This document shows, in pieces, positions 16,092 to 24,215 of a stretch of 64,000 bases of DNA; the stretch's first letter is position 1, and each line of letters begins with the position of its first letter. This DNA comes from Shimia_B sp038528385. GTDB lineage: Bacteria > Pseudomonadota > Alphaproteobacteria > Rhodobacterales > Rhodobacteraceae. Below the pieces are notes generated by a model that worked only from the letters and a program-made list of their open reading frames with translations, was not told the origin of the DNA and ran no database searches. Where the stretch lies: assembly GCA_038528385.1 (NCBI GenBank), contig JBCBET010000002.1, positions 124,001 through 188,000 of the forward strand. The letters are read 5' to 3'. Both the position numbers and the translations under genes were made by a program.

Positions 16092-17087
16092 ATGACTGCA
16101 TTCACCAAATTGCTGGGCGGCGCGGCCGCGCTCGCCATCTCCGCATCCGCGGTGTCCGCGGACCCGGCCATCATCTTCGACCTCGGCGGCAAGTTCGACA
16201 AATCCTTCAACGAGGCGGCGTTCAACGGGGCCACGCGCTGGGCCGAGGAAACCGGCGGCGACTTCCGCGAGGTGGAGCTTCAGAACGAGGCGCAGCGCGA
16301 GCAGGCGCTGCGGCGCTTCGCCGAGGCCGGCTCGAACCCCATCGTCATGGCCGGCTTCGCCTTTGGCGGGGCGCTGGGCGAGGTGGCGGGCGATTATCCC
16401 GACACCTCCTTCGTCATCATCGACATGGTGGTGGACGCGCCCAACGTGCGCTCGGTCGTGTTCAACGAGCATGAAGGCTCCTACCTCGTGGGGATGCTGG
16501 CGGCGATGGCGTCGCAGTCCGACACGGTGGGCTTCATCGGCGGCATGGACATCCCGCTCATCCGCAAATTCGCCTGCGGCTATGCGCAAGGCGTGAAGGC
16601 GGTGAACCCCGACGCCACGATCATCGCCAACATGACCGGGACGACGCCCGCGGCGTGGAACGACCCGGTGAAAGGCTCCGAGCTCACCAAGGCGCAGATC
16701 TCCCAAGGGGCCGACGTGGTCTACGCGGCCGCGGGCGGCACGGGCGTGGGCGTGCTCCAGACCGCCGCCGACGAGGACATCCTGTCGATCGGCGTCGACA
16801 GCAACCAGAACTACCTCCACCCCGGCGAGGTGCTGACCTCCATGCTCAAGCGCGTGGACAACGCCGTGTTCGACGCGTTCTCCGACGGTCCGGGCCTCGA
16901 GACCGGGTTCCAGGTGCAGGGGCTTTCCAATGACGGGGTGGGCTACGCGCTCGACGAGTTCAACGCCGAGCTCATCTCCGAGGACATGGTGGCCACGGTG
17001 GAAGCGGCCAAGGCCTCCATCGTGTCGGGCGAGGTGATGGTCCACGACTACACCTCCGACGAGACCTGCCCGGCGCTCTCGTTCTGA
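16092..17087 (+). CDS. BMP-family ABC transporter substrate-binding protein (importer 1)
   Basis: The 331-residue protein begins with a signal peptide (about 1-23, ending SASAVSAD). It continues with the BMP/PnrA fold, showing IIFDLGGKFDKSFNEAAFNG, VVFNEHEGSYLVGMLAAMAS and GVDSNQNYLHPGEVLTSMLKR. BMP-family binding proteins capture nucleosides, which fits the downstream ATPase and paired permeases. It should be periplasmic. It is the first gene of the 16-21.7 kb importer cluster. Two TTGACGC copies 17 bp apart (15982 and 15999) in the upstream spacer may belong to its promoter. Confidence 0.92.
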   Translation: MTAFTKLLGGAAALAISASAVSADPAIIFDLGGKFDKSFNEAAFNGATRWAEETGGDFREVELQNEAQREQALRRFAEAGSNPIVMAGFAFGGALGEVAGDYPDTSFVIIDMVVDAPNVRSVVFNEHEGSYLVGMLAAMASQSDTVGFIGGMDIPLIRKFACGYAQGVKAVNPDATIIANMTGTTPAAWNDPVKGSELTKAQISQGADVVYAAAGGTGVGVLQTAADEDILSIGVDSNQNYLHPGEVLTSMLKRVDNAVFDAFSDGPGLETGFQVQGLSNDGVGYALDEFNAELISEDMVATVEAAKASIVSGEVMVHDYTSDETCPALSF

Positions 17088-17094
17088 TCGAAAT

Positions 17095-17123
17095 GGCGGT
17101 GACCGGGCGCTCCGGTCGCCGCC
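17095..17123 (+). promoter_or_regulatory. Intercistronic hairpin after BMP gene 1
   Basis: GGCGGTGACCGG (17095-17106) pairs with CCGGTCGCCGCC (17112-17123) around a 5-nt loop, a 12-bp stem with one G-T pair. It begins 7 nt after the stop codon of the binding-protein gene and lacks a T run. Such a stem could protect the upstream mRNA and favour high expression of the binding protein over the transport genes. Confidence 0.55.
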
Positions 17124-17131
17124 CTGACCGA

Positions 17132-17200
17132 CCCGCCCCGGGCGTGACCCGGGGCCTCGCTCCATCAGAGCCAGAGGCCCCGGATCAGGTCCGGGGCGGG
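17132..17200. repeat. REP-like palindromic element, copy 1
   Basis: Two long inverted arms, beginning CCCGCCCCGGGCGTGACC (17132 on) and ending in its near complement (17174-17200), are separated by 16 bp. Each arm contains its own smaller palindrome (CCCCGGG/CCCGGGG). A second copy lies at 61284-61352 in the other importer cluster. Structure and intergenic placement resemble REP/ERIC-class elements. Confidence 0.8.
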
Positions 17201-17220
17201 CGCCATCCCGGGACCTCGCC

Positions 17221-18753
17221 ATGACCGCACCCGCCATCGAGCTGAAGGGCATCTCCAAGGCCTTCGGACCGGTCCAGGCCAACAAGGACATCTCGATCTC
17301 CGTCCAGCCGGGGACGATCCACGGCATCATAGGCGAGAACGGCGCGGGAAAATCCACGCTCATGTCGATCCTCTACGGCTTCTACAAGGCCGATGCGGGG
17401 GAGATCTTCATCCGCGGCACGAAGACGCCCATCTCCGACAGCCAGGCCGCCATCGCCGCGGGCATCGGCATGGTCTTCCAGCATTTCAAGCTCGTGGAGA
17501 ACTTCACGGTGCTCGAAAACATCATCCTCGGCGCCGAGGAGGGCGGGCTTCTGAAGCCCTCGCTCGCCAAGGCGCGCAAGCTGCTCAAGGAACTGGCCGA
17601 CGATTACGGGCTCAACGTCGATCCCGACGCCAAGGTGGAGACGCTCAGCGTGGGCTATCAGCAGCGCATCGAGATCCTGAAGGCGCTCTACCGCCAGGCC
17701 GATATCCTCATCCTCGACGAGCCCACCGGCGTGCTCACCCCCTCTGAGGCCGACCAGCTCTTCCGCATTCTGGGCCGGCTCCGCGAAGAGGGGAAGACGA
17801 TCATCCTCATCACCCACAAGCTCCGCGAGATCATGGACATCACCGACACCGTGAGCGTCATGCGGCGTGGCGAGATGACGGCCACGGTGAAGACCGCGGA
17901 GACCTCCCCGACCGAGCTGGCCGAGCTCATGGTGGGCCGCAAAGTCCTGCTCCGCGTGGACAAGACCCCCGCCAAACCGGGCGCCGCGGTGCTCAAGGTC
18001 GAGGACCTGCGCGTGGTGGACGACAAGGGCGTCGAGCGCGTGAAGGGCATCAGCTTCGAGGTGCGCGCGGGCGAGATCCTGGGGCTGGCCGGCGTGGCGG
18101 GCAACGGGCAATCCGAGCTTCTGGAGGTGCTGGGCGGCTACCGCGCCGCCACCGGCCAGATCGTGATGAACAACACGCCCATCGACCTCACCGGCGCGCA
18201 ATCCGACGGCCAGTCGCGCCGCGCCCGCGGCATCGCCCACGTGCCGGAGGACCGCCAGCGCGAGGGGCTGATCATGGATTTCATGGCCTGGGAGAACACC
18301 GCCTTCGGCTATCACAAGGATGCGCGCTACACGCGCGGCCTCTTCACCAACAATTCCGGCATTCGCAGCGACACCGCCGAGAAGATGGAACGCTTCGACG
18401 TGCGCCCGCCGAACCCGCGCCTGGCCGCCAAGAATTTCTCCGGCGGCAACCAGCAAAAGATCGTGCTCGCCCGCGAGATCGAGCGCAACCCCGACCTGCT
18501 CCTCATCGGGCAGCCCACGCGCGGCGTCGATATTGGGGCCATCGAGTTCATCCACCAACAGATCGTGGCGCTCCGCGATCAGGGCAAGGCGATCCTCCTC
18601 GTGTCCGTGGAGCTCGACGAGATCCTGAGCCTCTCGGACCGCATCGCGGTGATGTTCGACGGCAAGATCATGGGAGAGCGGCTGCCCGAGGAGACCGACG
18701 AAGGCGAGCTCGGCCTCCTCATGGCGGGCGTGGTCCCGGAGGCCGCCGCATGA
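17221..18753 (+). CDS. ABC transporter ATP-binding protein, tandem-domain (importer 1)
   Basis: The 510-residue protein has two fused ABC domains. The first (about 1-240) carries Walker A GENGAGKST, the signature LSVGYQQR and Walker B ILILDEPTGVLTPSE. The second (about 255-510) has a degenerate Walker A, GVAGNGQSE, and the signature FSGGNQQK followed by LLLIGQPTRGVDIGA. This asymmetric layout is typical of nucleoside/sugar importers of the BMP and RbsA type. It would sit on the cytoplasmic face and drive the permeases encoded at 18850 and 20705. It starts 20 bp after REP-like copy 1. Confidence 0.93.
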   Translation: MTAPAIELKGISKAFGPVQANKDISISVQPGTIHGIIGENGAGKSTLMSILYGFYKADAGEIFIRGTKTPISDSQAAIAAGIGMVFQHFKLVENFTVLENIILGAEEGGLLKPSLAKARKLLKELADDYGLNVDPDAKVETLSVGYQQRIEILKALYRQADILILDEPTGVLTPSEADQLFRILGRLREEGKTIILITHKLREIMDITDTVSVMRRGEMTATVKTAETSPTELAELMVGRKVLLRVDKTPAKPGAAVLKVEDLRVVDDKGVERVKGISFEVRAGEILGLAGVAGNGQSELLEVLGGYRAATGQIVMNNTPIDLTGAQSDGQSRRARGIAHVPEDRQREGLIMDFMAWENTAFGYHKDARYTRGLFTNNSGIRSDTAEKMERFDVRPPNPRLAAKNFSGGNQQKIVLAREIERNPDLLLIGQPTRGVDIGAIEFIHQQIVALRDQGKAILLVSVELDEILSLSDRIAVMFDGKIMGERLPEETDEGELGLLMAGVVPEAAA

Positions 18754-18761
18754 CGCGCCCC

Positions 18762-18826
18762 GAAATTTCCGAAGAAATTTCTCAAGACAATCTTCTGGGC
18801 CGCCCAGCATTTTCTTCGGAAAATGC
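18762..18826 (+). promoter_or_regulatory. Cluster of intercistronic hairpins with tetraloops
   Basis: Within the spacer between the ATPase and permease genes there are at least two perfect AT-rich hairpins. GAAATTTC-cgaa-GAAATTTC is at 18762-18781. GCATTTTC-ttcg-GAAAATGC, with a UUCG tetraloop, is at 18807-18826. A small CTGGG/CCCAG stem (18795-18807) lies between them. AT-rich stems are unusual in this GC-rich DNA. They probably form in the mRNA and could set processing or relative expression of the operon genes. Confidence 0.65.
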
Positions 18827-18849
18827 GGCCCTCCTCGAGGGAGAGACCC

Positions 18850-19995
18850 ATGGATAAGATGCCGCGCTGGGCCGATGTGCTGCTCGTGCCCCTCGTCTCT
18901 CTCCTCCTGGCCGCGATCCTCTCGGCGCTCGTGATCCTGGGCATCGGGGAGAACCCCCTCGAGGCGCTGAGCTACATGATCGACGGGGCGCTCGGCTCCT
19001 CCAACGGCTGGTCCTACACGCTCTACTACGCCACGAATTTCATCTTCACCGGGCTCGCCGTTGCGGTGGCCTTCCACGCCTCGCTCTTCAATATCGGGGG
19101 CGAGGGGCAGGCCACGCTGGGCGGCCTCGGCGTGGCGCTCGTCTGCCTGGCGTTGCCCTGGCCCCATTGGACGCTGGCGCTGCCCGCCGCGATCCTGGGC
19201 GGCGCGGCCTTCGGCGCGGGCTGGGCGCTCATTCCCGCCTATCTCCAGGCCAAGCGCGGCAGCCACATCGTGATCACCACGATCATGTTCAACTACATCG
19301 CCTTCGCGCTCATCATCTACCTCCTCAACAACGGCCTGAAACCCGTGGGCCAGATGGAGAGCTCCTCGGCCCGCTTCCCGGAGGGCGCGCATCTGCCCAC
19401 GCTTGAGGACATGGCCGCCCTCGTCGGCCTCGAGGCCTTTGAACGGGCACCGGCCAATGTCTCGCTCTTCCTGGCGCTCCTCGCCGCCTACGGGGTCTGG
19501 CTTCTGCTCTGGCGCACACCGCTCGGGTTCGAGATCCGCGCCTACGGGAAATCGGAGCCCGCGGGGCGCTATGCCGGCATCTCGCCCACCAGGATCATCA
19601 TGGTCACCATGCTCATCTCCGGCGGGCTCGCGGGGCTCATGGCCGTCAACACCGTCATGGGCGAGGCCGAGCGCCTCGTGAACAATTCCGTCCAGAATGC
19701 GGGCTTCATCGGGATCGCCGTGGCGCTCATGGGCCGGTCGCACCCGGTGGGCATCCTCCTCGCCGGGCTCCTCTTCGGATTTCTCGTGCAGGGCGGAGCG
19801 GAGCTCGCCTTCTGGACGTCGATCCCCACGGAGCTCATCATCGTCATCCAGGCGCTGGTGATCCTCTTCACCGGCGCGCTCGACAACATGGTGCGGATGC
19901 CGGTGGAGGCGCTCTTCAACCGCCGCCGCCCCGCGCAGGTCCCGAAGCCCACGCGCACGGACGCCGCCGATCCGCCGTCCACGGCCGCCGAATGA
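18850..19995 (+). CDS. ABC transporter permease, first of pair (importer 1)
   Basis: The 381-residue integral membrane protein has many hydrophobic segments, the first at about 10-35. It carries the conserved FNIGGEGQATLGGLGVAL motif near residue 80 and a distal SGGLAGLMAVNTVMGEAERL segment, typical of YufP-like permeases of BMP-type importers. The start is the ATG at 18850 (MDKMPRW), preceded by GAGAGA; an in-frame ATG at 18823 would begin inside the hairpin cluster. It overlaps the LysE-family gene by 4 nt (ATGA), so the two are translationally coupled. Confidence 0.9.
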   Translation: MDKMPRWADVLLVPLVSLLLAAILSALVILGIGENPLEALSYMIDGALGSSNGWSYTLYYATNFIFTGLAVAVAFHASLFNIGGEGQATLGGLGVALVCLALPWPHWTLALPAAILGGAAFGAGWALIPAYLQAKRGSHIVITTIMFNYIAFALIIYLLNNGLKPVGQMESSSARFPEGAHLPTLEDMAALVGLEAFERAPANVSLFLALLAAYGVWLLLWRTPLGFEIRAYGKSEPAGRYAGISPTRIIMVTMLISGGLAGLMAVNTVMGEAERLVNNSVQNAGFIGIAVALMGRSHPVGILLAGLLFGFLVQGGAELAFWTSIPTELIIVIQALVILFTGALDNMVRMPVEALFNRRRPAQVPKPTRTDAADPPSTAAE

Positions 19996-20624
19996 CCGAT
20001 CTCGCACTCTTCTTGCCCGGCATTGTCGCGGCCTACGCGATCCTCCTCGTGGCGGCCGCCTCGCCCGGCCCCTCGGTCGCGCTGCTCCTCGGCGTGGGCG
20101 CCGCACAGGGTCGGGCCGCGGCCCTGGCGACGACGGCGGGCATCGCGTCGGGCGGCGTGCTCCTGAACGCGCTCACGCTCGCGGGGGTGGGTCTGATCCT
20201 CGAACAGGCGGCCTGGGCCATGACGGGCCTGCGCCTGATCGGCGCGGGCTACCTGGCCTGGCTCGCCTACGGCGCCTTCCGGAAGGCGGCCGGTCCCGCG
20301 CCGCTGAAACCCGCCGACGTGCAGCCCAGATCCCCCCGCGCGAATTTCGCGACCGGCTTCGCGCTGCAGGCCACGAACCCCAAGGCCATCGTGTTCTGGA
20401 TCGCCATCCACGCGGTCTCCGGCGTGGCGCTCGCCCCGGCCCCCCTCATCGCCGCGTTCTTCGTCGGTGCCTTTGTGATCTCCTTCGTCTGCCACGGCGC
20501 CTGGGCGGTGCTCTTTTCCTCCACGACCTTCCGCGCGGGCTACGCCCGGGCGCGCCGCTGGATCGAAGGCGCGCTGGGCACGTTCCTCACGGTCATGGCC
20601 GTGCGCCTCGCGGTGGACCGCTGA
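19992..20624 (+). CDS. LysE/RhtB-family amino-acid exporter
   Basis: The 210-residue inner-membrane protein has five to six hydrophobic segments and the family signature ASPGPSVALLLGVGAAQGRAA near residue 24, plus GFALQATNPKAIVFWIAI near 118. LysE-family proteins export amino acids or homoserine derivatives. It lies between the two permease genes of a nucleoside-type importer and overlaps the first by 4 nt, so an exporter is apparently cotranscribed with an importer. Substrate is unknown. Confidence 0.88.
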   Translation: MTDLALFLPGIVAAYAILLVAAASPGPSVALLLGVGAAQGRAAALATTAGIASGGVLLNALTLAGVGLILEQAAWAMTGLRLIGAGYLAWLAYGAFRKAAGPAPLKPADVQPRSPRANFATGFALQATNPKAIVFWIAIHAVSGVALAPAPLIAAFFVGAFVISFVCHGAWAVLFSSTTFRAGYARARRWIEGALGTFLTVMAVRLAVDR

Positions 20625-20643
20625 CCATGCGCCCGAGCCTACC

Positions 20644-20684
20644 CTTCTTTGTGCCCATGTACTTCCGCCGGAGGCATCCCGGCC
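20644..20684. repeat. Core repeat CTTCTTTGTGCC...CCGCCGGAGGC, copy A
   Basis: This 40-bp stretch between the LysE gene and the second permease matches the cores at 58657-58697 and 58809-58849 with few changes (CTTCTTTGTGCC, then GTACTTCCGCCGGAGGC, then TCCCGG). It contains no gene of its own. Confidence 0.75.
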
Positions 20685-20704
20685 CCGCAACGAGGACCTG
20701 ACCC

Positions 20705-21670
20705 ATGGATTTCGCGACCCTCCTCCAGGTGCTCGATTCCACGATCCGGCTGGCGACGCCGCTCCTTCTGGCCTGCCTCGCCGGGCTCTATTCCGAGCGG
20801 GCGGGCATCTTCGACATCGGCCTCGAGGGCAAGATGCTGGCCGCCGCCTTCCTGTCGGCTGCGCTGGCCTTCGTCACCGGGTCCGTCTGGCTCGGGCTTC
20901 TGGCGGGCATCGCGGCCTCCATGGCGCTCTCGATCATCCACGGCCTCGCCTCGATCACCTTCCGCGGCAATCAGCTCATCTCGGGCGTGGCGATCAATTT
21001 TCTCGCCTCGGGGCTCACCGTGCTCGTGGCGCAGGCCTGGTTCGCGCAAGGGGGCCGCACGCCCTCGCTCACGGGGGCGGGGCGCTTCACGCCCTGGGAA
21101 TGGCCCTTCTCGGAGGCGATCATCCCGGTGCCTGTCCTGGGCCCGCTCTACGGCGAGCTTCTCTCCGGCCACACCGCCATCGTCTACCTCGCCCTCGCGA
21201 TGGTGCCGATCTCCTGGTACGTGCTCTTCCGCACCCGCTTCGGGCTCCGCCTGCGCGCGGTGGGGGAGAACCCCGCCGCCGTGGACACCGCCGGCGTGAG
21301 CGTCGTGGGCCTGCGTTTTGCCGCCGTGGCCATCTGCGGCGTGCTCTGCGGTGTCGCGGGGGCGTATCTGGCCACCTCGCTCCAGGCGGGCTTCGTGAAG
21401 GAGATGACGGCCGGGCGCGGCTATATCGCGCTCGCAGCACTCATCTTCGCCAAGTGGCGGCCGTGGTACGCGCTCTATGCCTGCCTTCTCTTCGGGTTCC
21501 TGCAGGCCATCGCGCTCCGCTTCCAGAACCTGGATCTCGGGCTTTTCGTGGTGCCTGTCGAGTTCATGGACGCGCTGCCCTACATCCTCACGGTCGTGAT
21601 CCTGGCGGGCTTCGTGGGCAAGGCCATCCCGCCGCGCGCCGGGGGGCAGCCCTACGTGAAGGAGCGCTGA
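20705..21670 (+). CDS. ABC transporter permease, second of pair (importer 1)
   Basis: The 321-residue inner-membrane protein carries FDIGLEGKMLAAAFLSAALAF near residue 40 and RAVGENPAAVDTAGVSV near 186, the signature of the shorter YufQ-like permease of BMP importers. It pairs with the permease at 18850 and the double ATPase to complete the importer. The ATG at 20705 follows a GAGGAC stretch. Repeat copy A lies just upstream. Confidence 0.9.
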   Translation: MDFATLLQVLDSTIRLATPLLLACLAGLYSERAGIFDIGLEGKMLAAAFLSAALAFVTGSVWLGLLAGIAASMALSIIHGLASITFRGNQLISGVAINFLASGLTVLVAQAWFAQGGRTPSLTGAGRFTPWEWPFSEAIIPVPVLGPLYGELLSGHTAIVYLALAMVPISWYVLFRTRFGLRLRAVGENPAAVDTAGVSVVGLRFAAVAICGVLCGVAGAYLATSLQAGFVKEMTAGRGYIALAALIFAKWRPWYALYACLLFGFLQAIALRFQNLDLGLFVVPVEFMDALPYILTVVILAGFVGKAIPPRAGGQPYVKER

Positions 21671-21752
21671 GACCCGCCGCAGCGCAGCGAGGAGTGGACG
21701 GGCCACCCGGAGCCGTGCGATGCATGGAAAACGTCGCGCGAGACCCGCCCTG

Positions 21753-22667
21753 ATGCAAATCTACCTGCCCATCGCCGAGGTGTCGGTGAACGCCTTTCTC
21801 CTTCTGGGGCTGGGGGGCGCGGTGGGCGTGCTGTCGGGCATGTTCGGCGTGGGCGGCGGATTCCTTATGACGCCGCTCCTCTTTTTCATAGGCATCCCGC
21901 CGGCGGTGGCGGTGGCGACGGAGGCCAACCAGATCGTGGCCTCCTCCTTTTCCGGCGTCCTCGCCCATCTCCGCCGCCGCTCCGTGGATCTCAAGATGGG
22001 GACCGTGCTCCTCATCGGCGGTCTCGTGGGGGCCGGGCTCGGCGTCGTCGTCTTCAACGCGCTTCGCGCCATCGGGCAGGTCGATCTCCTCGTGCGGCTC
22101 TGCTACGTCGTCTTCCTGGGCGTCGTGGGCGCGCTCATGTTCGTGGAATCGGTGCGCGCGCTCCGGCGCGCGCGCCAGCCCGCCGCGCGGCCCGTGCGCA
22201 AGAAGCACGGCCTCATCCACGCGCTCCCGTTCAAGATGCGCTTCCGCGTCTCGGGGCTCTACATCTCCGTCATCCCGCCGCTCCTCGTGGGGCTCGTGGT
22301 GGGCGTGCTCGCCGCGATCATGGGCGTGGGGGGCGGTTTCATCATGGTGCCGGCGATGATCTACCTCCTGGGCATGCCCACGAAGGTCGTCGTGGGCACC
22401 TCGCTTTTTCAGATCATTTTCGTCACGGGCTTCACCACGCTCCTCCATGCCACCACGAACTTCACGGTGGATATCGTGCTCGCGGTGCTCCTGCTCGTGG
22501 GCGGCGTCATCGGGGCGCAGGTGGGCACGATGATCGGTGCGCGGCTTAGGGCCGAACAGCTTCGCATCCTCCTCGCCTCCATGGTGCTTCTCGTCTGCGG
22601 GCGGCTGGCCATGGACCTGCTCATCATGCCCGAGGAGCTCTATTCCATCGCCGAGGCGGGGCAATGA
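21753..22667 (+). CDS. TauE/SafE-family sulfite/anion exporter
   Basis: The 304-residue membrane protein contains the paired TauE/SafE repeats: GAVGVLSGMFGVGGGFLMTPLL near residue 22 and VGVLAAIMGVGGGFIMVPAMI near 184. Members export organosulfonates, sulfite or similar anions, or have unknown substrates. The ATG at 21753 (MQIYLPIAEVSVNAF) is preferred over the in-frame ATG at 21720. It overlaps the next gene by 4 nt (ATGA). The pair TauE-TIGR02186 recurs in alphaproteobacteria. Confidence 0.9.
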   Translation: MQIYLPIAEVSVNAFLLLGLGGAVGVLSGMFGVGGGFLMTPLLFFIGIPPAVAVATEANQIVASSFSGVLAHLRRRSVDLKMGTVLLIGGLVGAGLGVVVFNALRAIGQVDLLVRLCYVVFLGVVGALMFVESVRALRRARQPAARPVRKKHGLIHALPFKMRFRVSGLYISVIPPLLVGLVVGVLAAIMGVGGGFIMVPAMIYLLGMPTKVVVGTSLFQIIFVTGFTTLLHATTNFTVDIVLAVLLLVGGVIGAQVGTMIGARLRAEQLRILLASMVLLVCGRLAMDLLIMPEELYSIAEAGQ

Positions 22668-23428
22668 TCCGGCGCGTGCTGGCCCTCGTCCTCTCCCTCG
22701 CCCCGCCCGCGGTGGGCGCGCAGGAGGATATCGTCGCCGATCTGAGCCAGAAGCAGGTGGCCATCACCACCACGTTCACCGGCTCGGAAATCCTGGTCTT
22801 CGGCGCCGTGCGCCGCAGCGCGGAGGTCGATGCGCGCTTCCCGCTCGAGGCGGTGGTGACCGTGGCGGGCCCCTCGGAGCCCGTCACCGTGCGCCGCAAG
22901 GACCGCATGGCCGGCATCTGGATCAACACCGCCGAGGTGGAGGTGGATGCCGCGCCGTCGTTCTACGCCATCGCCTCCTCCGGGCCCCTCTTCGAGGTGC
23001 TCAGCTACACCGAGGATCTGCGCCACGGCATCTCCAAGGCCCGCGCGATCCGCCTGGTGGGGGCGGCGGGGCAGGTGTCCAATCCCACCGATTTCCGCGA
23101 GGCGCTGATCCGGATCCGGGAGGCCGAAGGCAGCTACGACCGGGACGACGGCGGTGTACTCGTGATGGAGGAGGCGCTGCTGCGCGCCTCCGTGGGGCTG
23201 CCCGCGAACCTCGTGGAGGGGGATTACGCCGTGCGCATCTTTCTCACCCGGGGGCGCCAGGTGGTGAGCACCTTCGAGACGACGATCGCGGTGGAAAAGG
23301 TGGGGCTCGAGCGGTTTCTCTACAACCTCGCCCACGAGCGGCCGCTCGTCTACGGGATCATGTCGCTCGTCATCGCCATCGCGGCGGGCTGGCTCGCCTC
23401 CGCGGCCTTCCGGCTGGTGCGGAGCTGA
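22664..23428 (+). CDS. TIGR02186 family membrane-anchored protein
   Basis: The 254-residue protein has a signal peptide (about 1-19, ending PPAVGAQ), a periplasmic beta-rich region and a C-terminal membrane anchor (IMSLVIAIAAGWLASAAFRL, about 231-250). It matches the alphaproteobacterial TIGR02186 family, of unknown function, which is usually encoded next to a TauE/SafE gene as here. A role as accessory periplasmic subunit of the exporter is inferred from this constant pairing and the 4-nt overlap. Confidence 0.82.
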   Translation: MIRRVLALVLSLAPPAVGAQEDIVADLSQKQVAITTTFTGSEILVFGAVRRSAEVDARFPLEAVVTVAGPSEPVTVRRKDRMAGIWINTAEVEVDAAPSFYAIASSGPLFEVLSYTEDLRHGISKARAIRLVGAAGQVSNPTDFREALIRIREAEGSYDRDDGGVLVMEEALLRASVGLPANLVEGDYAVRIFLTRGRQVVSTFETTIAVEKVGLERFLYNLAHERPLVYGIMSLVIAIAAGWLASAAFRLVRS

Positions 23429-23447
23429 CCGGGCCGCTCCGGGGGCA

Positions 23448-23486
23448 AAGCGCCTTCGAAGGCGCTTGAAGCCGCGTCGAAGCGGC
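23448..23486. terminator. Two hairpins between convergent genes
   Basis: AAGCGCCTTCGAAGGCGCTT (23448-23467) is a perfect 20-bp palindrome. It is followed by GCCGC-gtcgaa-GCGGC (23471-23486). They fill the 61-bp gap between two convergent genes, where a bidirectional terminator is expected. No T run is present, so termination strength is uncertain. Confidence 0.5.
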
Positions 23487-23489
23487 GCT

Positions 23490-24215
23490 TCACCCGCGGC
23501 CGATGAAGGGCATCTTCGTGGCCATGACGGTCATGAACTGCACGTTCGCTTCAGGCGGCAGGTCGGCCATGTGCAGGACGGCGCGCGCGGCGTCGTCCAC
23601 GTCCATGGACGGGACTTTCGAAAGCCCCTCGGCCGCGCGGCGGGTATCGAGCGCCTCCACCATGGGCGTGCGTGCATTGCCGATGTCGATCTGCCCGCAG
23701 GCGATGTCAAAGTCCCGCCCGTCGAGCGAGAGTGTCTTTGTGAGCCCGGTGATGGCGTGTTTGGTCGTCGTGTAGGCCACGGAGCCCTCCCGCGGCGTAT
23801 GGGCGGAGACCGAGCCGTTGTTGATGATGCGCCCGCCCCGGGGCGACTGCGCCCGCATCTGGCGAAAGGCCGCGCGGGCCGCCAGGAACATGCCGTGGAG
23901 GTTCACGTCCACCACCGCGCGCCACGCCTCGAAGCTCACCTCGTCGATCGTCGTCTGCGGCCCGAACATGCCCGCATTGTTGAAGAGCACATCGAGCCGG
24001 CCCGTGCGGGCCACGAGCGTGGAGACCGCCGTCTCCACCTGCACCTCGTGGGTCACGTCGGCGGGCAGAACCGTCGCCGCGCGGCCCTTGGCCAGCGCCT
24101 CGAGCGGCTCGCGGCGGCGGGCCAGGAGGCCCACATGCCAGCCCGCCTCGAGAAAGACCTCGGCCGTGGCCGCGCCGATGCCCTGGCTCGCGCCGGTGAT
24201 CAGGATCGTCTTCAT
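23490..24215 (-). CDS. Short-chain dehydrogenase/reductase (SDR)
   Basis: The 241-residue protein is a classical SDR. The nucleotide-binding TGASQGIGAA is near residue 7, NNAG near 80, and the catalytic Tyr-x3-Lys in YTTTK near 150. Substrate cannot be told. The ATG at 24215 overlaps the helicase stop by 4 nt, so the two are in one transcript. A frame extending to 24443 exists but lies inside the helicase gene. Confidence 0.9.
   Translation of the reverse strand: MKTILITGASQGIGAATAEVFLEAGWHVGLLARRREPLEALAKGRAATVLPADVTHEVQVETAVSTLVARTGRLDVLFNNAGMFGPQTTIDEVSFEAWRAVVDVNLHGMFLAARAAFRQMRAQSPRGGRIINNGSVSAHTPREGSVAYTTTKHAITGLTKTLSLDGRDFDIACGQIDIGNARTPMVEALDTRRAAEGLSKVPSMDVDDAARAVLHMADLPPEANVQFMTVMATKMPFIGRG

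Noticed and set aside
17185..20106. 973-codon open frame on the minus strand opposite the importer 1 genes
   Set aside because: It is antisense to two clear transport genes; long stop-free antisense frames are expected at this GC content, and its protein is an Arg/Gly/His/Asp-rich composition with no motif.
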